64,000 bases of DNA, from positions 434,001 through 498,000 of the forward strand of contig NZ_BCWR01000004.1 of the NCBI RefSeq assembly GCF_001592305.1, given 5' to 3'. This DNA is from Hydrogenophaga taeniospiralis CCUG 15921. GTDB lineage: Bacteria > Pseudomonadota > Gammaproteobacteria > Burkholderiales > Burkholderiaceae_C. This document shows positions 27,387-37,694 of this stretch, piece by piece; the stretch's first letter is position 1, and each line of letters starts with the position of its first letter. The notes beneath the pieces are model-generated. The model saw only the letters and a program-made list of their open reading frames with translations. It was not told the origin of the DNA and made no database searches. The position numbers were made by a program, and so were the translations under genes.

Positions 27387-28265
27387 CTATTCGGCGGCGA
27401 CCGTCTCCATCGCCAGGCACAGGTCGGCCCAGGCCTTGCCCTTGTCGCCGGGGGTGCGCAGCAGGTAGGCCGGGTGGTAGGTCACGATCACCGGCACGCC
27501 CTGGTAACGGTGCACCTGGCCACGCAGGCGGCCGATGGGCTCGCTGGTCTGCAGCAAGGACTGCACCGCGAAACGGCCCATGGCGATGATGACCTTGGGC
27601 TGGACCAGCGCCACCTGGCGCGCCAGGTAGGGCTCGCACTGCGCCACTTCCTGCGGCTGCGGGTTGCGGTTGGCCGGCGGGCGGCACTTGAGCACGTTGG
27701 CGATGTAGGCACCCTGCTCGCCCGACCCACTGCGGCTGCGGCCCACGGCGCGCAGCATGTTGTCGAGCAGCTGGCCGGCCGCGCCCACGAAAGGCTCACC
27801 TTGCAGGTCCTCGTTTTCGCCCGGCGCTTCGCCGATCACCATCCAGTCGGCCTGGGTGTCGCCCACGCCGAACACGGTGTTCTTGCGGCTGCGGCACAGG
27901 CTGCAGGCTTCGCAGCCGGCCACGGCGGCCTGCAGCGCCGGCCAGTCCATGGTGTCGATGCCGACCGGCCGCAGGCCCAAGGGCGCAGCGGCGGTGGCCG
28001 CTGCAGATGGCGCGGCAGCGGGTGCCGGCACCGGCCTGGCGGCGGGTGTTGCCGGTGCGCGGCTGGCCGCGGGCGCCGCGATGGGTGCCGCCGCGGGAGC
28101 GCTGGGTGGCGGGGTCGCGGGCGCGGCGGCCACGGGCGGCGCCACCGCTGGCGGTTCGGCGGTCACTGCGGGCGGAGGTTTGGGAGCCCAGACGCGCACG
28201 CCCATCTCGGCCAGCATGGCGCGCTGGCGCGCGTCGAGCTGGGGCACGAACGAGGTGTCCGTCAT
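27387..28265 (-). CDS. uracil-DNA glycosylase, Fe-S family 4 type
   Basis: A 292-residue enzyme that excises uracil from DNA. Residues ~1-110 are an Ala/Pro-rich linker after MTDTSFVPQLDARQRAMLAEMG. The catalytic domain follows, with cysteine ligands for a [4Fe-4S] cluster in GCEACSLC, LKCRPPANRNP and AQCEPYL, motif 1 GEAPGENEDLQGEPFVG, and motif 2 TYHPAYLLR. The start overlaps the upstream rimI stop by 4 bp, giving the operon tsaB-rimI-udg. The long Ala/Pro region is a common extension in beta-proteobacterial homologues. Confidence 0.9.
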   Translation of the reverse strand: MTDTSFVPQLDARQRAMLAEMGVRVWAPKPPPAVTAEPPAVAPPVAAAPATPPPSAPAAAPIAAPAASRAPATPAARPVPAPAAAPSAAATAAAPLGLRPVGIDTMDWPALQAAVAGCEACSLCRSRKNTVFGVGDTQADWMVIGEAPGENEDLQGEPFVGAAGQLLDNMLRAVGRSRSGSGEQGAYIANVLKCRPPANRNPQPQEVAQCEPYLARQVALVQPKVIIAMGRFAVQSLLQTSEPIGRLRGQVHRYQGVPVIVTYHPAYLLRTPGDKGKAWADLCLAMETVAAE

Positions 28266-28888
28266 GGCGCCTCCCCTCCGTGGCCGCGGGCCGCCAGGCT
28301 CAGGCTCATCACCACCGCGTCTTCGCGCTGGAACGAGCCCGCCGGGTAGTAGCCGCGGCGCAGGCCGACCTGGACAAAACCGTAGCTTTCGTAGAGCGCA
28401 CGCGCGGGCACATTGCCCTGCCGCACCTCCAGCCAGAGCCATTGCGCACCCTGCCCACGCGACCACAGCACCAGCGCGTCGAGCATGAAACGGGCCCAGC
28501 CCTGGCGCTGGTGGGCCGGCGCGACGGTGATGTTGAGCAGGTGTACCTCGTCCACACCGGGCATGGCCACGAGGTAGCCCAGCAGCACGCGGCCGTCGGT
28601 GCGCCCGGGGCTGGCCGCCTCGCCGGGCAGCGTCTCGCCCAGCAGCATCACCGCCGGGTAGCCCGAGGTCAGCGAGTCGGCCAGGTGTTTGCGCGTCCAT
28701 GGGTGGGTGTAGGCCAGCTTTTCCACCGCGTGCACCGCGTCCAGATCGGCCTCGGCCATGGGCACGAAGGCGATGCGGCGCGCGGCGGCGGCATCGGCGC
28801 ACGGCCAGTCGGCCGGCGTCCACACGGGCACGCGGGACGCGTGTGGGGTCGTGTCGGGTTCGGGTGATTGCGCCATGCCAGTCGCCAT
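28262..28888 (-). CDS. rimI: ribosomal protein S18-alanine N-acetyltransferase
   Basis: A 208-residue GNAT-fold protein; a shorter start at 28876 (MAQSPE) is possible. After a ~35-residue N-terminal extension it shows LDAVHAVEKLAYTHPW, the acetyl-CoA loop VAPAHQRQGWARFML, and LEVRQGNVPARALYESYGFVQVGLRRGYYP, the RimI signature. It is expected to acetylate the N-terminus of ribosomal protein S18. It is embedded between tsaB (1-base overlap, TGATG) and the glycosylase gene (4-base overlap), the usual arrangement in this order. Confidence 0.92.
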   Translation of the reverse strand: MATGMAQSPEPDTTPHASRVPVWTPADWPCADAAAARRIAFVPMAEADLDAVHAVEKLAYTHPWTRKHLADSLTSGYPAVMLLGETLPGEAASPGRTDGRVLLGYLVAMPGVDEVHLLNITVAPAHQRQGWARFMLDALVLWSRGQGAQWLWLEVRQGNVPARALYESYGFVQVGLRRGYYPAGSFQREDAVVMSLSLAARGHGGEAP

Positions 28889-29754
28889 CAGGCGCCCAGG
28901 GGATCGGTGGGCGTGGGCGCGGCCAGCCGGGCCAGGTGGTCCAGCCGCAGCTGCTCGCGTTCGGCCGTGGTCTGCGCCACCTTGTCGCGCACGTAGAGCG
29001 GCAGCGCGTCCTGCGCGGCCACGGCGTGTCCTGCGGCCAGCAGCGCCGGGGCCAGGCGCAGCAGGGCGCTGGCCGTGGGCAGCGCGCGCTGGCGTGCGCC
29101 GGGCAGATCGCTGAACTGCGCGCCGTAGGCGTCGAACACATTGCCGGCCAGCAGGCAGTCGCCCGCCTCCAGCGAGAGCGCCGGCGGCAGGCTCTGCTGC
29201 AGATAGCCGCCCAGCTCGGCCGGCGCACACAGGCGCGGCGGCTGCAGCGGCGCGATCGCCAGGCCCTGCGGCCCGCAGGCGTACAGCGCCACGTACATCT
29301 CGTCCATGCGGGCGTCGAGCAGGGCCACGATCACGGCCGGCAGCGCCTGCCCGGCCTGCTCGCGCTGCCAGCGCGCTTCTTCGGCCAGGGCGTGCAGCGT
29401 GTCCACCGGCAGCACCGGGATGCCCCCGGCGCGGCCCGCACCCCGGGCGCCGTAGGCCAGGCCCTGGGCCACGGCGCAGGCCGTGCGCAGGCCGGTGAAC
29501 GAGCCCGGACCGCGGCCAAACACCAGCGCGTCGAGTTCGTGCAGCGCCCAGCCCGCCTGCGCCAGCAGGGTTTGCACCACCGGCAGCAGCGTGGCCGAGG
29601 CCTGCGCGCCGCCCGGGCCGGTGTGCGGGCGGACCGGCCGCCCGGGCGCGCCCGGACCCACCGCCACCGACAGGGTGTCGGTGCTGGTTTCCAGGGCCAG
29701 CAAGCGCAACGGGGAGCGGGTGGCCGGGTCGAGACTCTCGGGGGACAAAGACAT
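28888..29754 (-). CDS. tsaB: tRNA threonylcarbamoyladenosine biosynthesis protein TsaB
   Basis: A 288-residue ASKHA-fold protein that forms the TsaBDE complex for the t6A37 modification of ANN-decoding tRNAs. The ATPase-like N-terminus reads RLLALETSTDTLSVAV, then LVFGRGPGSFTGLRTACAVAQGLA, the TsaB hallmark, then LLDARMDEMYVALY. The start is set at MSLSPES (29754), which places the first strand at the usual distance. It is the first gene of the tsaB-rimI-udg operon. The partner gene sua5/tsaC lies 2 kb away at 31620-32633. Confidence 0.94.
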   Translation of the reverse strand: MSLSPESLDPATRSPLRLLALETSTDTLSVAVGPGAPGRPVRPHTGPGGAQASATLLPVVQTLLAQAGWALHELDALVFGRGPGSFTGLRTACAVAQGLAYGARGAGRAGGIPVLPVDTLHALAEEARWQREQAGQALPAVIVALLDARMDEMYVALYACGPQGLAIAPLQPPRLCAPAELGGYLQQSLPPALSLEAGDCLLAGNVFDAYGAQFSDLPGARQRALPTASALLRLAPALLAAGHAVAAQDALPLYVRDKVAQTTAEREQLRLDHLARLAAPTPTDPLGA

Positions 29755-29894
29755 CCGGGCATTATCGGCCACCCCCGGGGCCAGCCCCGGCCGCCGCGCG
29801 GCATTGCCGCGGGCCGAGCGGGGCCCGGAAAGGCCCGCCACTTTTCACCGCAGGTCGCCTGCGGCGCGGGCCGCCGTCCCATAATGAAAACCCC

Positions 29895-31448
29895 ATGTCC
29901 GCCGCCCTGCCACCCGCTTTGTTGCGCTCTTTACCACCCCCCCACTGGCGCCGTGTGCGCCGCGCCCTCGCGCGCACCGCGCTGGTTCTGCTGGGGGCGC
30001 TGACCCTGCCCGCCTGTGCCCAGTTGCCGATCCCGTCGAAAGACGGGCTGCCCCCCGGCGTGTCGGCGGCGCTGGCGCGCGCCGGTGTGCCGGCCGACGC
30101 GCTGTCGGCGCTGGTGGTACCGATCGCGCCGCCTGGCCCCGAGCGGCTGCGCCACCGCGCCGAGGCCTCGGTCAACCCGGCTTCGGTGATGAAGCTGGTC
30201 ACCACCTACGCGGCGATCGACCTGCTGGGCCCGGACTTCACCTGGACCACGCGCTTCTTCACCGACGGCGAGGTCAGTGAGGGCGTGTTGCGCGGCAACC
30301 TGTACGTGCGCGGCGGCGGCGACCCCAAGCTGGTGCTCGAACGCATCCAGGACGCCTTCGTGACCCTGCAGGACCAGGGGGTGCGTGTGGTGCTGGGCGA
30401 CATGGTGCTCGACCACGGCGACTTCGAGCTGCCCGCGAGCGACCCCGCAGCATTCGACGGCGAGGCCCTGCGCCCGTACAACGCCTCGCCCGACGCCCTG
30501 CTGGTGAACTTCAAGTCGGTGATCCTGAGCTTCCAGCCCGACCCGGCCGTGGGCGTGGCCTGGGTGCGCAGCGAGCCGCCGCTGGCGGGCCTGTCCATCG
30601 ACACCACCGTGCCGCTCTCCGGCGGCGGCTGCGGCGACTGGCGCCTGGGCCTGCTGGCGCATTTCGACGACGCCAACACCATCCGTTTCACCGGCCGCTA
30701 TCCGCTCGATTGTGGTGAACGCAGCTGGCCCGTGGCCTACCAGGACCCCGCCAGTTACGCCGCCCGCGCCCTGGAAGGCCTGTGGCGCGCCAGCGGCGGC
30801 GCGCTCACCGGCCAGGTGCGCACCGGCCCCACACCGCCCGGCGCGCGCCTGCTGCACGACGCGCGCTCGCTGCCGCTGTCGGACATCATCACCGACGTCA
30901 ACCAGTGGAGCAACAACGTGATGGCGCAGCAGGTCTTCCTCACCCTGGGCCGGCTCTCGCCCACCCAGGTGATGAGCGAGAGCACGCTGGCCGACCGGCT
31001 GGCCCTGATGCGCCCGGGCCGCTTCGAGCGCTCGCGTGAGGTGATCGCGAGCTGGTGGCGGCGCACCTTCGGACAAACCTACGAACCCCCGGTGCTGCAC
31101 AACGGCTCGGGCCTGTCGCGCGACGAGCGCATCACCGCCGATGCGCTGGTGGGCCTGCTGCGCCACGCGGCGCGGCACCCGCAGGGCGAGCGCTTCGTGC
31201 AGTCCCTGTCCATCGCCGGTGTCAATGGCACGGCCGCCCGCATGGCGCAAGGCCCGAACAGCGCGGCGCGCGGCAATGCCTGGCTCAAGACCGGCACCCT
31301 GCGCGACGTGATGGGGGTGGCCGGCTACGTCAACGCGCTCAGCGGCACGCGCTACGCGGTGGTCGGTTTCATCAACCACCCCAACGCGCCGGCCGCGCGC
31401 CCGGCGCTCGAAGCACTGGTGGAGTGGACGGCCTCACAGTCGGATTGA
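29895..31448 (+). CDS. dacB: D-alanyl-D-alanine carboxypeptidase/endopeptidase (PBP4, peptidase S13)
   Basis: A 517-residue periplasmic penicillin-binding protein. The N-terminus has an Arg-rich n-region, then ALVLLGALTLPACAQ, which could be cleaved as a normal signal (ACA-Q) or as a lipoprotein at LPAC. The three active-site motifs are present: S-V-M-K (~97-100), S-N-N (~339-341) and K-T-G (~465-467). The long insert between SxxK and SxN is typical of the S13 family. It trims or cleaves peptidoglycan peptide cross-links. Divergent from tsaB, convergent with sua5. Confidence 0.95.
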   Translation: MSAALPPALLRSLPPPHWRRVRRALARTALVLLGALTLPACAQLPIPSKDGLPPGVSAALARAGVPADALSALVVPIAPPGPERLRHRAEASVNPASVMKLVTTYAAIDLLGPDFTWTTRFFTDGEVSEGVLRGNLYVRGGGDPKLVLERIQDAFVTLQDQGVRVVLGDMVLDHGDFELPASDPAAFDGEALRPYNASPDALLVNFKSVILSFQPDPAVGVAWVRSEPPLAGLSIDTTVPLSGGGCGDWRLGLLAHFDDANTIRFTGRYPLDCGERSWPVAYQDPASYAARALEGLWRASGGALTGQVRTGPTPPGARLLHDARSLPLSDIITDVNQWSNNVMAQQVFLTLGRLSPTQVMSESTLADRLALMRPGRFERSREVIASWWRRTFGQTYEPPVLHNGSGLSRDERITADALVGLLRHAARHPQGERFVQSLSIAGVNGTAARMAQGPNSAARGNAWLKTGTLRDVMGVAGYVNALSGTRYAVVGFINHPNAPAARPALEALVEWTASQSD

Positions 31449-31516
31449 AGCGAGCCACCCCCGCACCGCTTCATGCCTCGGGGTCGCGCTCCGGCGCCTG
31501 GCGCGCCGACGGGCTC

Positions 31517-31620
31517 ATACGGTTTTGCATTCAAGCGTAGAACAAGGCGGGAGCCGCAGACAGTGCTCTAGCACGGCAAGGCGAACCAACGCAGTTATAC
31601 GTTTGAAGGCGAAACCGTAT
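31517..31620. repeat. ATACGG inverted-repeat element, copy 2 (longer form)
   Basis: A 104-bp element with the same 27-base arms as copy 1 (31517-31543 and 31594-31620) but in the opposite orientation. It carries about 34 extra bases in the middle, bounded by repeated AAGGCG and containing the small hairpin GTGCTCTAGCAC. Its right end is the stop codon of sua5 (TGATACGG on the minus strand, exactly as at copy 1's left end). It lies between the convergent dacB and sua5 genes. Confidence 0.8.
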
Positions 31621-32633
31621 CAGGCCGCAGCGCGCTGCAGCCGATCGCGCACGCCGTCCCACGCGGCGTCGTCCGGGGGCGTCTCCACCCAGATCAGGCG
31701 CACGCCGGTGGCATCGAGTTCGCGCAGCACGGCAAACAGCTCCTGCGCGCAGCGCGCGGCGTCGTCGGGCATGCGCCGCCGCGGCACCGGGGCCAAAGTC
31801 TTGACTGCCGGACGCGCATAGACCGCGATGTGTTTGGCGTCGGCGCCGAGCAGGTCCAGGGCAGCCTGCAACTGCTGCGCGCTCATCAGGCGCACCTGGG
31901 CGCGTGGTGCGTAGTGCGATTCGAGCGTGCCCGAGGCGCGCGGCGCGGCCTGATCGCGCTCGCGCAGCGGCTGGCCGCAGGCCGCTTCGAGCCGGGCCGG
32001 CGTGATCATGCCGGGGCGCAGCAGCACCGGGTAGCCCCGCGTGCAGTCCACGATGGTGGACTCGATGCCGACCGGGCAGGCGCCGCCGTCCAGGATCAGC
32101 AGCGCGTCATCGGACAGCCCGGCGAACTCTTCGGCCACATGCTGGGCCGTGGTGGGGCTGACGCGGCCAAAGCGGTTGGCGCTGGGCGCGGCCACGCCAT
32201 GCACCCCCTGGGCGGCCGCGGCCGTCAGCAGCGCCTGGGCCACCGGGTGCGCCGGGCAACGCAGGCCCACCGAATCCTGGCCCCCCGCGGCCACCGCCGC
32301 CACCTCGGGCCGGCGCGGCAGGATGAGCGTGAGCGGACCGGGCCAGAAAGCCTGCATCAGCACCAGCGCAAACGCCGGCACCTCGCTCGCGTAGTGTTCC
32401 ACCCCGGCGCGCCAGCCCTGCGGCCCCGCGCCCGGCGCGAGGTGCACGATCAGCGGGTGGTCGCTCGGGCGGCCCTTGGCCTCAAAGATGCGGTGCACCG
32501 CGCTGGCGTTGTCGGCATCGGCGGCCAGACCGTAGACGGTTTCAGTCGGCAGGCCCACCAGCGAACCCGCGGCCAGGCGCCGGGCGGCGGATTCGATGGC
32601 CACCGGATCTTGGGCGTTGAGGAGAAGAGACAT
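31620..32633 (-). CDS. L-threonylcarbamoyladenylate synthase
   Basis: A 337-residue Sua5-type enzyme making threonylcarbamoyl-AMP from threonine, bicarbonate and ATP, the donor used by TsaB/D/E for tRNA t6A37. The YrdC domain has GLVGLPTETVYGLA-type sequence (here SLVGLPTETVYGLAADA), KGRPSDHPLIVH and VAAPSANRFGRVSPT. It continues into VGIESTIVD and PVLLRPGMIT. The C-terminal ~120 residues form the extra Sua5 domain that the shorter TsaC lacks. It lies downstream of purE-purK with repeat copy C between. Confidence 0.94.
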   Translation of the reverse strand: MSLLLNAQDPVAIESAARRLAAGSLVGLPTETVYGLAADADNASAVHRIFEAKGRPSDHPLIVHLAPGAGPQGWRAGVEHYASEVPAFALVLMQAFWPGPLTLILPRRPEVAAVAAGGQDSVGLRCPAHPVAQALLTAAAAQGVHGVAAPSANRFGRVSPTTAQHVAEEFAGLSDDALLILDGGACPVGIESTIVDCTRGYPVLLRPGMITPARLEAACGQPLRERDQAAPRASGTLESHYAPRAQVRLMSAQQLQAALDLLGADAKHIAVYARPAVKTLAPVPRRRMPDDAARCAQELFAVLRELDATGVRLIWVETPPDDAAWDGVRDRLQRAAA

Positions 32634-32679
32634 GAGCGAAATGGACCTTGTCACCCGCGGAGGCACGCCCACCCAGAGC

Positions 32680-32751
32680 ACCGCGGAACCGGCTTTGCCG
32701 GGCCGCCAGTGCTGCCCCCTTGGGGGAGGCGCCGCAGGCGCTTCGGGGGGG
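32680..32751 (+). repeat. 3'-end GC-rich hairpin repeat, copy C
   Basis: ACCGGCTTTGCCGGG, C6/G5 hairpin, CGCCGCAGGCG, then a G-run that ends at the very stop codon of the minus-strand purK gene. It separates purK from sua5. Confidence 0.85.
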
Positions 32752-33984
32752 TCATAGTCCCGGGAGGCCCAGCAGGGCCAGCACCTTCGCGGCCGTCTCG
32801 CGCACCTGATCCACTGAGCTGCCGGTGATGTTCAGGTGGCCCATCTTGCGGCCCGCTCGCGCGCTGAGCTTGCCGTACAGGTGCAGGTGGGTGCCGGGCA
32901 GCGCCAGCACCTGCGCCCAGGGCGGCGACACCGGTTGTTCGCTGGCCTGGGCGCGCACGCCGTTGGGGTTGAACCAGAGGTCGCCCAGCAGGTTGACCAT
33001 GATGGCCGGGCTGTGCTGGCGCGGGGTGGGCAGCGGCAGGCCGGCGAGTGCACGCACCTGGGCTTCGAACTGCGAGAGGTCGCAGGCGTTCTGCGTGTAG
33101 TGGCCGCTGTTGTGCGGGCGCGGCGCCATTTCGTTGACGATCAGGTCCGAACCGCCTTGGCCGTTGTCCACCACGAAGTACTCCACACAGAGCACGCCCA
33201 CGTAGCTCAGGTGGTTCGCGATCGCCACCGTGCTGGCCTGGGCGCGCGCGGCCAGTTCGGCCGGCACGGCGCCCTCGTAGACCTCGGTGATGGCGAGGAT
33301 GCCGTCGTGGTGCGTGTTGGCCTGCACCGGGAAACTCGCCACACTGCCGTCGGCGCCGCGCGCCACCAGCACCGAACACTCGCTCTGCAGCGGCATCAGC
33401 TTTTCCAGCACGCAGGGCACGCGGCCCAGCTGGTCCCAGGCGGCGGCCAGTTCTTCGCGAGTCTTGACGCGGATCTGGCCCTTGCCGTCGTAGCCCAGGC
33501 GCGCGGTTTTCAGAATGCCGGGCAGCAGATCGGCCGGCACGGCCGCCAGCAGTTCGGGCGTTGCAATGGCCGCGTAGGGCGCGGGGTACACGCCGCTGAC
33601 CGGGCCGCAGGCCACAAAGTGCGCCTTTTCCTCGATGCGGTCCTGCGCCACGGCCACGCAAGCCGACGAAGGGGCCACCGGCCGGTGCGCGCCGAGCGTG
33701 AGCAGCGCGGGCGCGGGCACGTTCTCGAACTCGGTCGTGATCGCATCGCAGCGCTGCATCAGCTGTGCCAGGCCCTGCTCGTCGTCATACGGCGTTTGTA
33801 TGTGGTAGTGGCTGATCAGCCCGGCCGGGCTGGCAGGGTCCGGGTCCAGCACCGCCGTGAAATAGCCCATGGCCTGAGCGGCCTGCACGAACATGCGGCC
33901 CAGCTGGCCGCCGCCCATGACACCCAGAGTCATCTGCTGGCCACGGTCCGACAGGGCGCCGGGCAAAAGGGGTTTGAGGCTCAT
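32752..33984 (-). CDS. purK: 5-(carboxyamino)imidazole ribonucleotide synthase
   Basis: A 410-residue ATP-grasp enzyme of purine synthesis that carboxylates AIR at the expense of ATP. Features: MTLGVMGGGQLGRMF at the N-terminal pre-ATP-grasp domain, TTEFENVPAPALL, KTARLGYDGKGQ in the ATP loop, and VNEMAPRPHNSGHYTQNAC. It starts 4 bp after purE stops, so the two are co-transcribed; the product goes directly to PurE. Confidence 0.97.
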   Translation of the reverse strand: MSLKPLLPGALSDRGQQMTLGVMGGGQLGRMFVQAAQAMGYFTAVLDPDPASPAGLISHYHIQTPYDDEQGLAQLMQRCDAITTEFENVPAPALLTLGAHRPVAPSSACVAVAQDRIEEKAHFVACGPVSGVYPAPYAAIATPELLAAVPADLLPGILKTARLGYDGKGQIRVKTREELAAAWDQLGRVPCVLEKLMPLQSECSVLVARGADGSVASFPVQANTHHDGILAITEVYEGAVPAELAARAQASTVAIANHLSYVGVLCVEYFVVDNGQGGSDLIVNEMAPRPHNSGHYTQNACDLSQFEAQVRALAGLPLPTPRQHSPAIMVNLLGDLWFNPNGVRAQASEQPVSPPWAQVLALPGTHLHLYGKLSARAGRKMGHLNITGSSVDQVRETAAKVLALLGLPGL

Positions 33985-33988
33985 GGGA

Positions 33989-34477
33989 TCAGGAAGGCAA
34001 TGTCATCTGGCGGGCCGCATCTGTCTGTGCAGCGCGGAAGGCTTCCAGCTTGGCGCGCAGGGCCGGGTCAACGTTCGCCAGCAGGGCCACGGCGAACAGC
34101 GCCGCGTTCGCCGCACCGGCCGCGCCGATGGCGAACGTGGCCACCGGCACGCCCTTGGGCATCTGAACGATGCTGTGCAGCGAATCCACGCCGGACAGCG
34201 CCTTGGACATCACCGGCACGCCCAGCACCGGCACCACCGTCTTGGCGGCGATCATGCCCGGCAGGTGCGCCGCACCGCCGGCCCCGGCGATGATGGCCTT
34301 GAGGCCGCGGCCGACGGCGGCCTCGGCGTAGGCGAACATGTCGTCGGGCATGCGGTGCGCCGAGACCACCCGCGCCTCGTGTGCGATGCCGAAGTCCTTG
34401 AGGATCTGCACGGCGTGCTGCATGGTGTCCCAGTCGCTGCTGGAGCCCATGACCACGCCCACTTGAATGGGATTCAT
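33989..34477 (-). CDS. purE: 5-(carboxyamino)imidazole ribonucleotide mutase
   Basis: A 162-residue class I PurE that moves the carboxylate from N5-CAIR to [18 protein letters not shown] opens the protein, [15 protein letters not shown] carries the active-site histidine, and [15 protein letters not shown] and [30 protein letters not shown] are all diagnostic. It is the first gene of purEK, divergent from the thioredoxin-like gene. Confidence 0.98.
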   Translation of the reverse strand: MNPIQVGVVMGSSSDWDTMQHAVQILKDFGIAHEARVVSAHRMPDDMFAYAEAAVGRGLKAIIAGAGGAAHLPGMIAAKTVVPVLGVPVMSKALSGVDSLHSIVQMPKGVPVATFAIGAAGAANAALFAVALLANVDPALRAKLEAFRAAQTDAARQMTLPS

Positions 34478-34616
34478 TGGGTTGCCTTGTGTCGGGCCCC
34501 GGGGGGCCGGCGGGGGGAGCGGGTCTGGGGAGGACGGCCCGGCTCCGGTAAAGTGTCGATTTTACGTTTCGCGCTCGCGCACCGCCCACCGTGGGCCCAT
34601 CTCCAGAGCCATTGCC

Positions 34617-35525
34617 ATGATCAACGTCACCATCGCCAACTTCGAAACCGAGGTCATCGAAGCCTCGATGCAAACGCCCGTGCTGGTCGATTTCTGGGCG
34701 CCCTGGTGCGGCCCGTGCAAGGTCATCGGCCCGCTGCTGGAGAAGATCGAGATCGACTACGCGGGCCGCTTCAAGCTGGTGAAGATCGATTCCGACCAGG
34801 AGCAGCAGCTCGCCCAGGCCTTCGGCATCCGCAGCATCCCGACCTGCGTGCTGCTCATGAACGGCCAGCCGGTGGACGGCTTCATGGGCGCGCTGCCCGA
34901 GGGCCAGATCAAGGAATTCCTGGACAAGCACCTGCCCGCGGCCGAAGCGGTGGAAGCCGCCGCCGAAGAAGCCGCGGCGCTGGATGCACTGGCCGACGGC
35001 GACGTGGAAGGTGCGCTGGAGAAGCTGCAGCAGGCGGTGCAGACCGACCCCAACAACGACGACGCGCGTTTCGACCTGGTGAAACTGCTGCTGGAACTGG
35101 ACCGCGACGACGACGCCAAGGTGGCCTTCGCCCCCGTGATCGCCAAGGCCGCCGGCGTGCGCCGGCTCGACTCGCTCAACCGCTGGATGACAGCGCGCGA
35201 CGCCCAGGCCACAGTGAACGACCCGCAGGCCCGCGCGGCCGAACTGCAGGCCGCGATCACCGCCAACAAGCGCGATTTCGACAGCCGCTTCGCCCTGGCC
35301 CAGTTGCTCATGGCCCACAGCCAGTTCGTGCCGGCGATGGACGAGCTGCTGGAAATCCTGATGCGCGACAAGGCCTGGAGCGAAGACCTGGCCCGCAAGA
35401 CCTACATCGCCATTCTCGACATCATCGAACCGCCCAAGCCCAAGGTCGCCGAAGGCCAGGTGCCGCCCGAAGACCCGACGGTGGCCACCTACCGCCGGCG
35501 CTTGTCCAGCGTGGTGCTGAGCTGA
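34617..35525 (+). CDS. thioredoxin-domain/TPR co-chaperone (CnoX/YbbN-like)
   Basis: A 302-residue cytoplasmic protein. The N-terminal thioredoxin domain has an intact WCGPC active site (W30 to C34), unlike the degenerate site of E. coli CnoX. The cis-Pro segment is IRSIPTCVLLMNG. Residues ~120-302 are helical TPR-like repeats (ALADGDVEGALEKLQQAVQTDPNNDDARFDL and similar), as in the YbbN/CnoX family that protects proteins from oxidative aggregation and passes them to chaperones. The ATG at 34617 is chosen from domain length. An intrinsic terminator follows. Confidence 0.9.
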   Translation: MINVTIANFETEVIEASMQTPVLVDFWAPWCGPCKVIGPLLEKIEIDYAGRFKLVKIDSDQEQQLAQAFGIRSIPTCVLLMNGQPVDGFMGALPEGQIKEFLDKHLPAAEAVEAAAEEAAALDALADGDVEGALEKLQQAVQTDPNNDDARFDLVKLLLELDRDDDAKVAFAPVIAKAAGVRRLDSLNRWMTARDAQATVNDPQARAAELQAAITANKRDFDSRFALAQLLMAHSQFVPAMDELLEILMRDKAWSEDLARKTYIAILDIIEPPKPKVAEGQVPPEDPTVATYRRRLSSVVLS

Positions 35526-35541
35526 TCGCCGCACACCCATG

Positions 35542-35568
35542 AAAAGGGCCGCATCCAGCGGCCCTTTT
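35542..35568 (+). terminator. bidirectional intrinsic terminator
   Basis: Perfect stem AAAAGGGCCGC/GCGGCCCTTTT with a five-base loop, 17 bp after the stop of the thioredoxin-like gene and 26 bp before the stop of the convergent Bug-protein gene. The flanking A and T runs let it work on both strands. Confidence 0.9.
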
Positions 35569-35593
35569 TACTTTTTACTTGGGGGACAGCCGT

Positions 35594-36565
35594 TCATTCC
35601 GGCTTGAAGCCCGCTTCCTTGAGCAGTTCGGCGCTGCGGCCCACATCGGCCGCCACGAACTGGCGGAACTGGTCGGTGGTCTCCAGCACCGGCAGGATGC
35701 CCAGCGCCGTGAACGATCCGGTTCGGGCCAGTCCGGCGACCGCCTTGTTGATGGCTGTGTTCAGCAGCTGCACCCGGTCAGCGGGCGTGCCCTTGGGGGC
35801 CCACACCCCGTACCAGGAGTTGTAGACCAGACCCGGGTAACCACTTTCCACCGCGGTCGGCACGTCGGGCGCCACGCCGCTGCGCTTGGCGGAGGTGGTG
35901 GCGATGGGCTTGACCTTGCCGCTCTTGGCCATGCCCTGCAGTGAAATGATGGAATCCATGAGCAGCTGCACATGCCCGCCGGCCACGTCGGCCAGCGCGG
36001 GCGCGGTGCCACGGTACGGCGTCATGGTGAGCTTGAGGTTGCCCTGCTTGGCCAGCAATAACGTGGCCAGATGGCTGGGTGCGCCCAGCGCTGGCAGGGC
36101 CGCGGTCCACTTGTCGGGCTGCGCGCGGGCCGCTTCCAACACTTCCTTCAGCGTCTTCTGCGGTGCATTGGGCGGTATCACCAGCAGCAGGGGTGCTTCG
36201 CCCACACGCGCCACTGGTGCAAAGTCGGTCTGCGGGTTGTAGGGCGGGTTGGCCAGCACCTGCTGGGCCAGCACGTGGGTGGCGGCCGAGAACAGCAGGG
36301 TCATGCCATCGGGGGCGGCCATCTGCACGGCCTTGCCGCCGATGGTGCCGCTGGCGCCGGCCTTGTTTTCCACAATCACCGTCACACCGAGGTCGGTTTG
36401 CAGCTGGCGGCCCAGCAAGCGCGCGGCCTGGTCCACCCCACCACCAGCGGCGAAAGGCACCACCAGGCGCATCGTGCCTTCGGGAAATTTGCCTTGCGCC
36501 AGCGCGGGCGAGAGGCTGCACACGCCGAGCACGGCGCAGGCAATCAGTTTCTTCATCATCGTCAT
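35594..36565 (-). CDS. Bug-family (TctC-like) periplasmic substrate-binding protein
   Basis: A 323-residue secreted binding protein of the tripartite tricarboxylate transporter type. MTMMKKLIACAVLGVCSLSPALAQ is a clear signal peptide. PEGTMRLVVPFAAGGGVDQAARLL and VENKAGASGTIGGKAV are the Bug ligand-loop signatures. AAGGAG lies 6 bp before the chosen ATG at 36565. No membrane subunits (TctA/TctB) are nearby, as is common for Bug proteins. As the last gene of the hydantoinase operon it may bind the operon's substrate or product. Confidence 0.9.
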   Translation of the reverse strand: MTMMKKLIACAVLGVCSLSPALAQGKFPEGTMRLVVPFAAGGGVDQAARLLGRQLQTDLGVTVIVENKAGASGTIGGKAVQMAAPDGMTLLFSAATHVLAQQVLANPPYNPQTDFAPVARVGEAPLLLVIPPNAPQKTLKEVLEAARAQPDKWTAALPALGAPSHLATLLLAKQGNLKLTMTPYRGTAPALADVAGGHVQLLMDSIISLQGMAKSGKVKPIATTSAKRSGVAPDVPTAVESGYPGLVYNSWYGVWAPKGTPADRVQLLNTAINKAVAGLARTGSFTALGILPVLETTDQFRQFVAADVGRSAELLKEAGFKPE

Positions 36566-36586
36566 GGGTTTGTCTCCTTCTGACAT

Positions 36587-37678
<1,092 letters not shown>

Positions 37679-37694
37679 GGTGGGGGCTTCCGAG